The translations under genes and the position numbers were made by a program. The notes below the pieces were generated by a model. It ran no database searches and was not told the origin of the DNA. It was given only the letters and a program-made list of their open reading frames with translations. Shown piece by piece: positions 1 to 7,741 of a stretch of DNA of 46,386 nt; within the stretch, counting starts at the first letter, position 1, and each line of letters starts with the position of its first letter. This DNA is from Bacillota bacterium (GTDB taxonomy: Bacteria > Bacillota > Bacilli > Paenibacillales > Paenibacillaceae): the NCBI GenBank assembly GCA_023386495.1, contig JAEWJS010000169.1:1-46386 (forward strand), written 5' to 3'.

Positions 1-529
1 CCATGTTATAGCCCAAGTACATCCACATCGACACGAATGCCAGCGACCAATCGTTAATCGCGGGATTGCCCAGCCATAGCTGCTTCAACGATTCAAGCCC
101 CAGCTTCTCCAGCAGGAGATTAAGCGAACCGTAGGTAGAATGATAGACCGTCTGGAACATGATCGCGATCGCGACGCTGTGCAGGATATACGGCAAGAAC
201 AACACGACGCGGAACAGGTTGCGGCCGCGAAGCTTCGTATTCAGAATGACGGCGAACAGCAGCGCCAGCGCGGTCTGTACCAAGCCGCCTATGAAGTAGT
301 AAGCATTGTTGCGCAGAATTTGAAAATATTCAGGGTTCGTAAAGATGTCTATATAATTGTCGAAACCGACGTAATCGATGTTCTTGAAGCCGAAGCCGTC
401 CCAATCCGTGAAGCTGTAATAGACCAGCATGAGCGCCGGATAGTAAGTAAACAGCAGCAAGAGAACCAAAGGCAAGGTCAAGAACGTAACGATTACGATC
501 CTGCGCTGGGCTTTGTAGCTCATATTCAT
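1..529 (-). CDS. Sugar ABC transporter permease, LacF/UgpA type (3' end beyond the window)
   Basis: Reading leftwards from an ATG at 529 the frame stays open to the window edge, giving about 176 residues. The product starts MNMSYKAQRR, then a hydrophobic segment (FLTLPLVLLLLFTYYPAL), the SFTDWDGFG and VGFDNYIDIF stretches typical of MalF/LacF/UgpA-type permeases, and further membrane helices (TALALLFAVIL, FRVVLFLPYIL). The start is chosen because AAAGGAGG lies 11 nt upstream. The conserved EAA cytoplasmic loop would be beyond the edge. It lies downstream of the sugar-binding lipoprotein on the same strand, so it should be the membrane part of the same importer; a second permease (LacG type) probably follows outside the window. 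Substrate is not readable from sequence. Confidence 0.88.
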   Translation of the reverse strand, partial: MNMSYKAQRRIVIVTFLTLPLVLLLLFTYYPALMLVYYSFTDWDGFGFKNIDYVGFDNYIDIFTNPEYFQILRNNAYYFIGGLVQTALALLFAVILNTKLRGRNLFRVVLFLPYILHSVAIAIMFQTVYHSTYGSLNLLLEKLGLESLKQLWLGNPAINDWSLAFVSMWMYLGYNM

Positions 530-649
530 CGCATGCCGCGCCTCCTTTGCCATATTCAAAAGGTTGAGGCCGCCGCATCCGAACATGCCATGCATGCTCA
601 AGCTTGTCGGACAGCCCCAACTTCAGTCATTCATTCATGTACTGCCGGC

Positions 650-1972
650 TTAGTAGCCAAGCTCTTTTTTCGCTGCTGCCCACTTGGCGTTCAGCTTATC
701 GAATTCGGCTTGCAGGTCTTTCGCTACCGCCATTTGCTGCACTTCTTCGCCCGTGAACGGAATTTGCGCTTTGTTCGCGATTTCGTTGAACTCCGACACC
801 GTCGGGATGCCTTCGAGCAGGTTCGGGTTGTGGCCCATGAACTCTGCCATTTGCGGAAGCGTAGGCTCGTTGTTCTTGTTGATCGGAATGAAGCCGGCAT
901 CGGCGTCATAACCGGACTCCATGATCATGAACTTCAGGAATGCCTTAGCAGCATCCAGGTTCTTGCTCGTGGAGCTTACGCCCATGAAGTAGTCAGGGCC
1001 GAGCGGTGCGTTAGCCGTGCCGCTGTTGTCCGTCGGGAACGGGAAGAACCCGATATCTTCCGGTGCGGCGCCGCCTTGCTCGATGATCTGATTGATAACC
1101 CAGTTGCCGAGGAAGTACATGCCGGCTTTGGCCGTACCGATCTCGACTTTGGATACTTCCCAGTTGTTCGTGGCAAGATCCGGCTCGACATAGCCCTTCT
1201 CGATCAGCGTGCGCACGATCGTCAGGCCTGTGCCCCATGCATTATCCATTTTGAAAGGCGCTTCGTCCTTCACCATGTCGTTCTCGAAGTTGATGTCGCC
1301 GGAGAAATGCGACAGCGAGTTGCGGCCCCACTGGCCCATCGGCCATTGCGCGCCGTAGTTGATGTAGATCGGAACGATGCCCGCGTCCTTCAGCTTTTGC
1401 GCTGCTGCATAGAACTCGTCGATCGTCTTCGGAATCGCCGTGATGCCGGCAGCCTCGAACGCTTTCTTGTTGTATACGATTCCGTTCGTCGATGCGCCCG
1501 TCGCAACGCCGTAGTGCTTGCCTTCGTGAGCTTTGTGCTCAGGGAAGCGGACTTGATCGAAGATGCCCAGTTCGTCGAGCGGCGCGAAGAAGTCGCCCAG
1601 ATCGGCGTTCGCGATGTTGCCCGGGATCATGAGGACGTCCCCGGCATCGCCGGCCGTCAGCTTCACGCGGATATCTTGCTCATAGTTCGTGTAAGGCGCG
1701 TAAGTCACCTTCACGTCCGGGTACGTCTCTTGGAACTTCTTCACGTATTTGTCGTAGGTGCCGTTGTCGACCAAGTCTGTACGGTGCGTGGCGAAAACGA
1801 GCTCGCCGGACAGCGATACTGCCGGTTGTTCGCCATTATTGGCAGCCGGTTCTTGCGTTCCCGTGCTTCCCTCGTTCTTCGTATTGCCATTGTTGTTGTT
1901 CCCGCCGCAAGCAGCCAGAACAAGCGTCAATGCCATGAACAAGGCCAGAAGCGATGTAACATTCTTCTTCAT
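650..1972 (-). CDS. Extracellular sugar-binding lipoprotein of an ABC importer (family 1 solute-binding protein)
   Basis: 440-residue protein beginning MKKNVTSLLALFMALTLVL followed by the lipobox LAAC, so it is exported and lipid-anchored. A short Asn/Gly/Glu-rich linker precedes a mature domain with the usual family 1 solute-binding pattern (GELVFATHRTD, VKVTYAPYTNYEQDIRVKL, AAQKLKDAGIVPI, WVINQIIEQGGAAPEDIGFFPFP). It captures a sugar or oligosaccharide for the permease encoded just downstream. An in-frame ATG at 2005 exists, but the ATG at 1972 is preferred: it has AGGGGGA at good spacing and makes a perfect lipoprotein signal. No ATPase gene is in view; in this class a shared MsmX-type ATPase often serves. 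The upstream YesM/YesN pair probably controls it. Confidence 0.93.
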   Translation of the reverse strand: MKKNVTSLLALFMALTLVLAACGGNNNNGNTKNEGSTGTQEPAANNGEQPAVSLSGELVFATHRTDLVDNGTYDKYVKKFQETYPDVKVTYAPYTNYEQDIRVKLTAGDAGDVLMIPGNIANADLGDFFAPLDELGIFDQVRFPEHKAHEGKHYGVATGASTNGIVYNKKAFEAAGITAIPKTIDEFYAAAQKLKDAGIVPIYINYGAQWPMGQWGRNSLSHFSGDINFENDMVKDEAPFKMDNAWGTGLTIVRTLIEKGYVEPDLATNNWEVSKVEIGTAKAGMYFLGNWVINQIIEQGGAAPEDIGFFPFPTDNSGTANAPLGPDYFMGVSSTSKNLDAAKAFLKFMIMESGYDADAGFIPINKNNEPTLPQMAEFMGHNPNLLEGIPTVSEFNEIANKAQIPFTGEEVQQMAVAKDLQAEFDKLNAKWAAAKKELGY

Positions 1973-2040
1973 GCGCTTAGTTCCCCCTAGTGATATTATG
2001 CGCAAGCTATGACACCTAAGGTGAAATCGCTTACAGCCTT

Positions 2041-2046
2041 ATTATA
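2041..2046 (-). promoter_or_regulatory. Predicted -10 element of the sugar-binding protein gene
   Basis: On the minus strand a perfect TATAAT lies about 70 nt upstream of the lipoprotein start codon. The hexamer 17 nt further upstream (TTCTTC) is a poor -35 box, which fits a promoter that needs an activator. Upstream, three GTTAG words occur within about 30 nt (around 2103-2130) and could be direct-repeat binding sites of the neighbouring YesN-type regulator; that part is inference. Confidence 0.45.
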
Positions 2047-2150
2047 GAAAATCGACGCCTGAAGAAGAATGCAGTGTGTTTGTTTTTATTGTCTTCAGTT
2101 ATCCTAACAATACTAACATATTTCGCTAACAAATTATACGGTTTGCAACT

Positions 2151-3668
2151 TCACCTAATAAGATTTCTGTACTCATTCGGCGTCAGCCCGACCGTCTTTT
2201 TGAATATTTTCGCGAAATAGGCGGAATCCGGATAGCCTACCCGCTCGCCGACCTCGTACGTCTTCAGATCATGGCGGCTTCGCAGCAGCTCCTTCGCCTC
2301 CTCGATCCGGATCTTGATCGCGTAGTCCGTTATCGTCATGCCGGTTTCCTGCTTGAAGAGCTTGCTTAAGTAGCTTGGGGTAAGATAGACCTGCTCTGCC
2401 AGCTTGCCCAAGTCCAATTCCTCTCTGTACGACTTCGACAGCCATAGCTTTATGTCTTCGACCGCCTTGACGCTGCCGCGCCTGCCCTCTCTGATCTGGC
2501 GCAGGACGCGAATGAAGCGCTCGGCGTACCAGCGCGACATCGGCTCGAACTTGTAGAGATCCGCAAGCGCTTTTTTCCACGCCTGCTCGGATCCGAATGA
2601 CTCCTCCGCCAGCTCGGAGAACGCGTCAATTTCCCGCTTAGCCAGATACAGCACCCGGTCCAGCGTCTCCAGGACGGAATCGAACGGTTCTTCTGCTCTT
2701 CGGAATGCCTGGAACAAGTCCGTGATCCATTGTTCCAGCTGTTCAACATCCAGAATCTGGAGCGCTCGGATGAGTGCAGGCTCCTTATCCTTCATTCCGC
2801 TATGGTCCGGCGATCGGTGCGCAGACCGGGAGGCAGCAGAGCCGCTTAGGATAAGCGCGGCATTCTCGAAGCGGTACATCGCGCGCCGCGCGGCCGCCTC
2901 TGCTTCCTCGAACGCCGCTCGGATGTGATGATCGCCGCGGAAGGGCATAGAGACTCCAATCGATACGGAGGCCTCACGCGACATTCGATGCAGGAGCAGC
3001 GAACCGATCGACTCCGATCGGGCTACCAGCGGATCTGCCCCCTCCACGATCACGAGCAAGCCGTAGAGACCGTCGCGAATGCGTACCGCGCCGACATACG
3101 GAACGTCCTCCTCCTGCAGCACGGCTTCGGCTACCGCGAGCTCAATCGGGCGATCCGAACGAATCGCGTACCATACCGCATCCGTATCCGACACCGCGTC
3201 CCCGTGAATCGCCCCCGCTTGCTCCAACGATTCACCGCCGGCTAACAGCAGCTCCAGATTGCGGCGTCGTTCCTGCAGGAGACGCTGCCGCTCGCCGTTA
3301 ACGGCCGCATCCATCTCATTCAGGAGCCGGTAGAGCTCTGCCTTGTCTACCGGCTTGATGAGATAGTCCGACACCTTGTATCGCAAGGCGGCACGCGCAT
3401 ATTCAAAATCATGGTATCCGCTAATGATCACGCAGCGAACGTCCGGATGCGCGCTATGCAATTTCTCGGCAAACTCCAGACCGTTCATGACCGGCATGCG
3501 GATGTCGGTCAGAACCAAGTCCGCGCCGTGCTGCTCCACATGCCGAAGCAGCTCGGCTCCGTTCGGATAGATTCCCTCAACCTTATATTCAGGCGATGCT
3601 GATCGGATCAGCTTGGCAAGGCCCAGACGGATCCTCTCTTCATCGTCCGCAATCGCGATTCGCAGCAT
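2151..3668 (-). CDS. Response regulator with REC and AraC-type DNA-binding domains (YesN type)
   Basis: 505 residues. The N-terminal receiver domain (about 1-120) has the acidic pair D8/D9, phospho-acceptor D55 in LTDIRMP and the conserved K in YLIKPVDKAEL. A long variable middle region follows, then a C-terminal pair of AraC helix-turn-helices (about 400-505) with LAEQVYLTPSYLSKLFKQETG and the signature VGYPDSAYFAKIFKKTVGLTPNEYR. It should be phosphorylated by the kinase encoded 23 nt upstream (3692-5542) and then activate transcription, most simply of the ABC importer genes next downstream. SD is GAGGGGGG. Length is normal for Paenibacillus YesN proteins. No defects seen. Confidence 0.93.
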   Translation of the reverse strand: MLRIAIADDEERIRLGLAKLIRSASPEYKVEGIYPNGAELLRHVEQHGADLVLTDIRMPVMNGLEFAEKLHSAHPDVRCVIISGYHDFEYARAALRYKVSDYLIKPVDKAELYRLLNEMDAAVNGERQRLLQERRRNLELLLAGGESLEQAGAIHGDAVSDTDAVWYAIRSDRPIELAVAEAVLQEEDVPYVGAVRIRDGLYGLLVIVEGADPLVARSESIGSLLLHRMSREASVSIGVSMPFRGDHHIRAAFEEAEAAARRAMYRFENAALILSGSAASRSAHRSPDHSGMKDKEPALIRALQILDVEQLEQWITDLFQAFRRAEEPFDSVLETLDRVLYLAKREIDAFSELAEESFGSEQAWKKALADLYKFEPMSRWYAERFIRVLRQIREGRRGSVKAVEDIKLWLSKSYREELDLGKLAEQVYLTPSYLSKLFKQETGMTITDYAIKIRIEEAKELLRSRHDLKTYEVGERVGYPDSAYFAKIFKKTVGLTPNEYRNLIR

Positions 3669-3691
3669 GTTCTTGCGTCCCCCCTCTTTCT

Positions 3692-5542
3692 CTACTCCCG
3701 ATAAGGCACATGAATGACGACCTCCGTGCCTTGACCGGCAACGCTCATAATCTCGACGCCGTAGTGCTCGCCGTAGAACAGCCGGATCCGCTCATTCACG
3801 TTGCGCAGCCCGATGCCGCTCCCTCTCATGCGTTCACCGTCCCCGGGCGGCGTATCCATGGAATCCTGCAGCTTCCTCAATGTATCGGCTTCGATCCCCG
3901 CGCCGTCGTCTCGAATCCGGAATACGATAGCGTCTCCATGCCGCTCATATGCGATCGTAATCGTCATCATGCCGCCGCTCTGCTCGTCCACGCCGTACAG
4001 AACGGCGTTCTCCACGATCGGCTGGAAGATCAGCTTCACGATCCGCAGCGATCGAATCGCCTCATAGTCGCCGCTCAGCTCCATCCGGAACCGGTTCGGG
4101 TACCGGTATTCGATGATGCGCATGAACGTATCCAGGTGCGCAAGCTCATCATGCAGTTGCACGAGTTCTCCTCTCGTATTCACGCTGTAGCGAAGCAATT
4201 TGCCCAGCAGATGAATCATGTCTGCCACCTCTGGATTGTCATCCACCTCGGCCGTCATCCGAATCGACTCCAGCGTATTGTGGAGAAAATGCGGGTTGAT
4301 CTGGCTCTGGAGCGCGAGCAGCTCCGCTTCTTTGCGCCGCAGCTGCATATGGTAGTTGTCGTTGATCAGATCGCGCACCCGCCCGATCATGCGATTGAAG
4401 TGAAACCCGAGCAGCCCCACCTCATCCCGCCGTCGGACGGGGAAGACGACGTCCAGATTGCCCGTCTGCACATGCTTCATGAGCTGCATGAGCGAGCGCA
4501 GCGGCCGCGTAATCGCGAAGGACAGGATGATCGACATGATCAGCGCGAAGCTCATAATGCCGAGCGCCGAGAACAGCGTGAAGTTCCGATTGCGTGCGGC
4601 ATCCGCGGTCAAGTGCTCGACAGGAACGGCAATGACGACCTTCCAGCCGGTGCTGGCGGAACGGTCGTAGATAACGATTCTCTCTCCTTGCTCGTCGGTA
4701 TGATAGAAGCTGCCCTTCGCCTGCTTGGTCTTCCTCACGAGCGGATCATCCGACTTGTCCTGCGCGAGATATTGCTTGCCGCTGTCGAAGATGACGTGGT
4801 CATTCTCGTCCAATATGAGCGTCTCGCCCCCGGTCACCTTGTCCAAGTCCTGAACGTAGCGCTCAATGACGGAGATATTCGCATCGACCGCGATCATGCC
4901 TAGAAATTGCAAGGTCGGCGAGTAAATTTCGCGAACGACCGTGAACACATAGCGCTTGTTGTTAAAATCATTCGTGAACTCCTGCGTGCTCACGAGCGCG
5001 GCATTGCCGCCCGCCCCGCGCGCCACAGTCTTCCACTTGTCATACGTCGACAGGATGTCCGAACGCACGCCGCCGACCTGTATGCGGTAATAGCCGTTGC
5101 CGAAACGGTCGAACAGGTAGATCGAGCTTGCCCCTTCCTTGACGCTGTTCAAGAAGTAGATGCTCTCCTCGACCTGCTTCTGAATCGCCAACGCCGCACC
5201 TTGGTTCTGCGGCAGAATATAAGCGTCCCCGCCTTGCGGAAGCACGGCGCTCTCATAATATTCGTTGGCCGATCGTAAGCTCTCGCGAATCTCTTCGACC
5301 GCGCCCGGAACGGCGGATAGCCGCTTCATATCGGCAATATACTCGTCAAGGCTGCTGATCATCTTGCGTGCCAGCTCCGCCACGTAGGCTGTCGTATTGT
5401 CTTTGATCGACTGCGAATACCGGTCGAAAGAAAAATAAGAAAGCGAGGAAATCGGCAGGATAATCAAGAAGAGGAAGATAAAGATAAGTTTGCGTTCCAT
5501 CGGCATATCGCGAAACCGTATCGCGAGATTCCACTTGTTCAT
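3692..5542 (-). CDS. Sensor histidine kinase, YesM type
   Basis: 616 residues from the ATG at 5542, which has GGGGGAG about 9 nt upstream; an ATG at 5569 lacks such a site. The order is a first membrane segment (about 18-37, LIFIFLFLIILPISSLSYF), a large extracellular sensor region, a second membrane segment (FSALGIMSFALIMSIILSF), a HAMP domain (ITRPLRSLMQLMKHV), the His_kinase motif QSQINPHFLHNTLES with phospho-acceptor H418, and a HATPase domain with N box (FQPIVENAV) and G box (RIRDDGAGI, GSGIGLRNVNERI). It probably detects a sugar or the loaded binding protein outside the cell and phosphorylates the YesN-type partner encoded directly downstream. Confidence 0.93.
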   Translation of the reverse strand: MNKWNLAIRFRDMPMERKLIFIFLFLIILPISSLSYFSFDRYSQSIKDNTTAYVAELARKMISSLDEYIADMKRLSAVPGAVEEIRESLRSANEYYESAVLPQGGDAYILPQNQGAALAIQKQVEESIYFLNSVKEGASSIYLFDRFGNGYYRIQVGGVRSDILSTYDKWKTVARGAGGNAALVSTQEFTNDFNNKRYVFTVVREIYSPTLQFLGMIAVDANISVIERYVQDLDKVTGGETLILDENDHVIFDSGKQYLAQDKSDDPLVRKTKQAKGSFYHTDEQGERIVIYDRSASTGWKVVIAVPVEHLTADAARNRNFTLFSALGIMSFALIMSIILSFAITRPLRSLMQLMKHVQTGNLDVVFPVRRRDEVGLLGFHFNRMIGRVRDLINDNYHMQLRRKEAELLALQSQINPHFLHNTLESIRMTAEVDDNPEVADMIHLLGKLLRYSVNTRGELVQLHDELAHLDTFMRIIEYRYPNRFRMELSGDYEAIRSLRIVKLIFQPIVENAVLYGVDEQSGGMMTITIAYERHGDAIVFRIRDDGAGIEADTLRKLQDSMDTPPGDGERMRGSGIGLRNVNERIRLFYGEHYGVEIMSVAGQGTEVVIHVPYRE

Positions 5543-5635
5543 GGCGTCCGACTCCCCCGTGCCTAGCATTCTAGTATCGTATCACCCATTCTACGACGGC
5601 ACCGGCAGGTTGGCAATGAAGGTGCCTCTGCATAA

Positions 5636-5670
5636 CGAGAGCCTTCGCCGCATGCGGGCGAAGGCTCTCG
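5636..5670 (-). terminator. Strong stem-loop after the LacI-type gene
   Basis: A perfect 14-bp inverted repeat (arms 5636-5649 and 5657-5670, 7-nt loop) begins 7 nt after the lacI-type stop codon. There is no clear T-run on either strand, so it may be a weak terminator or an mRNA 3'-end stabiliser. It also separates this gene from the YesM-type kinase downstream. Confidence 0.55.
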
Positions 5671-5677
5671 TTCATGA

Positions 5678-6742
5678 TCAGGCGTATGTATGCCCCTCGA
5701 CTTCGACGATCGAGTCGCGGAAGATGAGCTCGCCTGCTATCAATATTTTCTCCAGCGGATCCAAGCTGCGCGCGCTGCGTTCGAACAGCTTGTCGACTGC
5801 TCGCCGCCCGAGCGCTTCCTTCGGCACATGTACCGTCGTTAGAGCAGGCCGCATCCGGTAGGCATCCTCGATATTATCGAAGCCGGTAACCGAAATCTCA
5901 TCAGGCACCGCTAAGCCAAGCTCGCGGAATGCCGCAATGGCGCTGAGCGCAATGGTATCGTTCGCGCACACGACGGCGGTCGGCAGCGGCTGGTTCCTCC
6001 GCTTCTTGAGTGCGAGCAGCCATGTCTTGATCTGCTCTTCGAAATCCGCGTAGCCCTCCAGATCGGTCAGGTGGATGGTGGGCGAATAGTGACCGCTCTC
6101 CTCGAGCGCGCTCCGGAATCCGGTCCAGCGGTCCATGAAGCTGCGGGAGTAACGGACGCCCCCCAGGAAGCTGATCTCGCGATGCCCGATTCCGACCAGA
6201 TGCTTCGTCAGCCGATACATGCAATCGTAGTTGTTGACGAACACGGTATCCGAAGGAATCAGGGGATCCTCATGGTCGACGAGCACCATCGGCAGCCCGA
6301 TGCGATGGACCTCAAGCAGCAGGGAGGTCGAGATCTCGCCTACGCCGATCAAGCCCGCGATGCCGCTCGGATTGAACAAGGTCGTGATCTGATCGATGCT
6401 CTGCTCCGAGATGATCATCATGCCGTACCCTTTCTCCTCCAGCCGTGCCGAGATTCCGTCCAGAATCCGCCCCCAATAGAGCGACTCCTTGGTCTGGAAG
6501 CGGATATTCGGCATCAGGACAAGCACCGTCTGCTTCGGCGCGGCAGTCTGCGCTGCCTCGGACGGGTTGTTGCGTACATATGCGTTATTTTGCGCAAAAT
6601 AGCCAAGCTGCGAAGCCGCGTGTATGACGCGTTCTTTGGTCGTCCCGCTTACGCCGCCCTTGCCCGATAGCGCCTTGGACACGACGAACTTGGAGACGCC
6701 TAGGTAATCCGCTATTTGCTGCATCGTGATTTTCTTCGCCAT
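5678..6742 (-). CDS. LacI-family transcriptional regulator
   Basis: 354 residues starting MAKKITMQQIADYLGVSKFV. Residues 1-50 form the LacI helix-turn-helix plus hinge helix (ITMQQIADYLGVSKFVVSKA, KERVIHAASQLGY). Residues about 70-350 are a periplasmic-binding-protein-like effector domain with typical segments (FQTKESLYWGRILDGI, ISFLGG, AVVCANDTIALSAIAAFRELGLAVPDEISVTGFDNI). It should bind an operator as a dimer and be released or engaged by a sugar ligand. The ATG at 6742 is chosen because GGAGAG stands just upstream; an ATG at 6760 has no such site. Two similar palindromic sites in the upstream intergenic region suggest autoregulation and control of the divergent small gene. Confidence 0.92.
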   Translation of the reverse strand: MAKKITMQQIADYLGVSKFVVSKALSGKGGVSGTTKERVIHAASQLGYFAQNNAYVRNNPSEAAQTAAPKQTVLVLMPNIRFQTKESLYWGRILDGISARLEEKGYGMMIISEQSIDQITTLFNPSGIAGLIGVGEISTSLLLEVHRIGLPMVLVDHEDPLIPSDTVFVNNYDCMYRLTKHLVGIGHREISFLGGVRYSRSFMDRWTGFRSALEESGHYSPTIHLTDLEGYADFEEQIKTWLLALKKRRNQPLPTAVVCANDTIALSAIAAFRELGLAVPDEISVTGFDNIEDAYRMRPALTTVHVPKEALGRRAVDKLFERSARSLDPLEKILIAGELIFRDSIVEVEGHTYA

Positions 6743-6771
6743 ATTCTCTCTCCAAACCACATATTCTCTGT

Positions 6772-6800
6772 ATTATAGCATGTACCTTCGTCTGCGTCAG
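6772..6800 (-). promoter_or_regulatory. Predicted promoter of the LacI-type gene
   Basis: On the minus strand CTGACG (6795-6800), a 17-nt spacer and TATAAT (6772-6777) form a good SigA-type promoter. A TG one base before the -10 makes it an extended -10. It sits about 30 nt upstream of the start codon. Confidence 0.65.
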
Positions 6801-6808
6801 CGACAATC

Positions 6809-6820
6809 GCTAACGTAAGC
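6809..6820. promoter_or_regulatory. Operator-like site 1 (GCTAACGTAAGC)
   Basis: This 12-mer lies just upstream of the predicted -35 of the LacI-type gene. It shares the GCTAACGT core with the reverse complement of the second site at 6858-6869. The TAACGTTA-like symmetry with central CG is what LacI-family proteins usually bind. Binding by the neighbouring regulator is inferred. Confidence 0.45.
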
Positions 6821-6850
6821 TCGCAAGTAGAAGTCGCGTGCGCTTCAAGG

Positions 6851-6869
6851 TACAATGGTTAACGTTAGC
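6851..6869 (+). promoter_or_regulatory. -10-like element with overlapping operator-like site 2 (GTTAACGTTAGC)
   Basis: TACAAT at 6851-6856 could be the -10 of the small plus-strand gene at 6919. Directly behind it GTTAACGTTAGC (6858-6869) contains the perfect palindrome TAACGTTA and would overlap the transcription start, a classic repressor position. It matches site 1 in core sequence. The -35 region is poor. Confidence 0.42.
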
Positions 6870-6870
6870 G

Positions 6871-6890
6871 CCGGTTCGCTGTCGAACCGG
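6871..6890 (+). other. Leader hairpin
   Basis: CCGGTTCG, CTGT, CGAACCGG: a perfect 8-bp stem with a 4-nt loop in the presumed 5' leader of the small gene at 6919, ending 28 nt before its start codon. It may protect the 5' end of the mRNA. No T-run follows, so it is not a terminator. Confidence 0.5.
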
Positions 6891-6918
6891 GGAAGCGATC
6901 ACATACCGGAAGGAATGC

Positions 6919-7134
6919 ATGCCTATGGCGAACAGAAGGCTATTGACCGATGCAGATTTTCAAGAGGCGATGGATCGCAATCGCGTGATCCGCGTCTTTC
7001 AAGACGACTTAATCGTAAGCTCGGGAGGAACCATCACTCGGTTCGATGACGAGACCGTCGTCATCCAATCCGGCGTAAGCGAGCTCCATTATCACCCGCG
7101 CGCACGCTGCGAATTTTTCGAGCAGCGCCGCTAA
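6919..7134 (+). CDS. Small hypothetical protein
   Basis: 71 residues starting MPMANRRLLTDADFQEAMDR and ending HYHPRARCEFFEQRR. I do not recognise a characterised family. It is a compact, charged, soluble protein with a central alternating beta-like stretch (IRVFQDDLIVSSGGTITRF) and no signal or membrane segment. The C-terminal His/Cys/Glu-rich tail is notable but not a known metal motif. GGAAGGA precedes two nearby ATGs (6919 and 6925); either may be used. It is divergent from the LacI-type gene and has an operator-like site at its presumed promoter. Confidence 0.6.
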   Translation: MPMANRRLLTDADFQEAMDRNRVIRVFQDDLIVSSGGTITRFDDETVVIQSGVSELHYHPRARCEFFEQRR

Positions 7135-7223
7135 AATCTAGCATTCGACACAATTCTACCAACTTTGGTTCATTGTACCTCCATTTTGTCGAATTATAGC
7201 GATTGTTTATGAGAAAAAAGTCC

Positions 7224-7253
7224 TTGTATTGACTCCCCCTGCAATGTTAAAAT
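7224..7253 (+). promoter_or_regulatory. Predicted promoter of the beta-flower-type gene
   Basis: TTGTAT (7224-7229), 18 nt, TAAAAT (7248-7253), about 40 nt upstream of the ATG at 7292. Upstream of it ATTCGACA (7143-7150) and TGTCGAAT (7187-7194) form an inverted repeat with a 36-nt gap; its role is unknown. Confidence 0.45.
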
Positions 7254-7291
7254 TTCATCGCAAGATGTAATCGGTAAGGGGGAATCACACC

Positions 7292-7663
7292 ATGCTGCAA
7301 CCACTCTACGATAAAAGCTGTTCGCTTGTCGGATGGATTGAGAAAGGCCGTTATATATTCGATGCCGAAATGAATTGGATTGCCCATATTGATCGGGACC
7401 ACGGCTGGTCTGCGACGACCAACGAATGGCTTGGCCCCGTTAATGGGTTGATCTGCCTGGATCGCAAAGGACTGGTCGTCTCCTGGAGCACCGGCCAGAA
7501 ACTGATCGGCGATCCCTACAATCACAGGAAGCCGAACCCGGCTCCCCGCAAACCCAGCCCGCCTCATTCGTACTTGCGTCCCATGACTTCGACGCCAGCA
7601 TTGCCGGCAGCCCCGCTGGGCGGATGGTCCGCGTTGACCTTCGGCCAATGGATCGCCCAATAG
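7292..7663 (+). CDS. Small protein of the 4-fold beta-flower type
   Basis: 123 residues. The first about 75 residues (MLQPLYDKSCSLVGWI, GRYIFDAEMNWIAHID, GPVNGLICLDRKGLVVSWS) consist of repeated short beta motifs with W/G pairs, as I know them from small Firmicute proteins named 4-fold beta-flower proteins. The C-terminal third is a Pro/Arg-rich tail (PNPAPRKPSPPHSY) ending in GGWSALTFGQWIAQ. No enzyme motif, signal peptide or membrane segment is visible. TAAGGGGGA is a good ribosome site 9 nt before the ATG. The gene stands alone between its own promoter and a terminator. Cellular role unknown. Confidence 0.7.
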   Translation: MLQPLYDKSCSLVGWIEKGRYIFDAEMNWIAHIDRDHGWSATTNEWLGPVNGLICLDRKGLVVSWSTGQKLIGDPYNHRKPNPAPRKPSPPHSYLRPMTSTPALPAAPLGGWSALTFGQWIAQ

Positions 7664-7679
7664 ACACGCCCGAACAAGA

Positions 7680-7717
7680 AAGACACGACCGCGCATCGAG
7701 CCGCGATCGTGTCTTTT
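7680..7717 (+). terminator. Rho-independent terminator after the beta-flower-type gene
   Basis: A 14-bp stem with one mismatch (arms 7680-7693 and 7702-7715, 8-nt loop) running into TTTT. It is placed 17 nt after the stop codon and between two convergent genes, so it may serve both. Confidence 0.8.
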
Positions 7718-7741
7718 ATGATCTATGCTAGCCTCCCGCTT

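Noticed and set aside
140..1990. 616-codon plus-strand open frame antisense to the sugar-binding protein
   Set aside because: It has no ribosome site or recognisable domain and mirrors a clear lipoprotein gene. High GC removes stop codons in the opposite frame.
3596..4903. 435-codon plus-strand open frame antisense to the YesM kinase
   Set aside because: Arg/His/Asp-rich composition with no domain; shadow of the kinase gene.
6871..6890. Riboswitch or attenuator in the leader of the small gene at 6919
   Set aside because: Only one short hairpin, no alternative pairing and no known riboswitch core.
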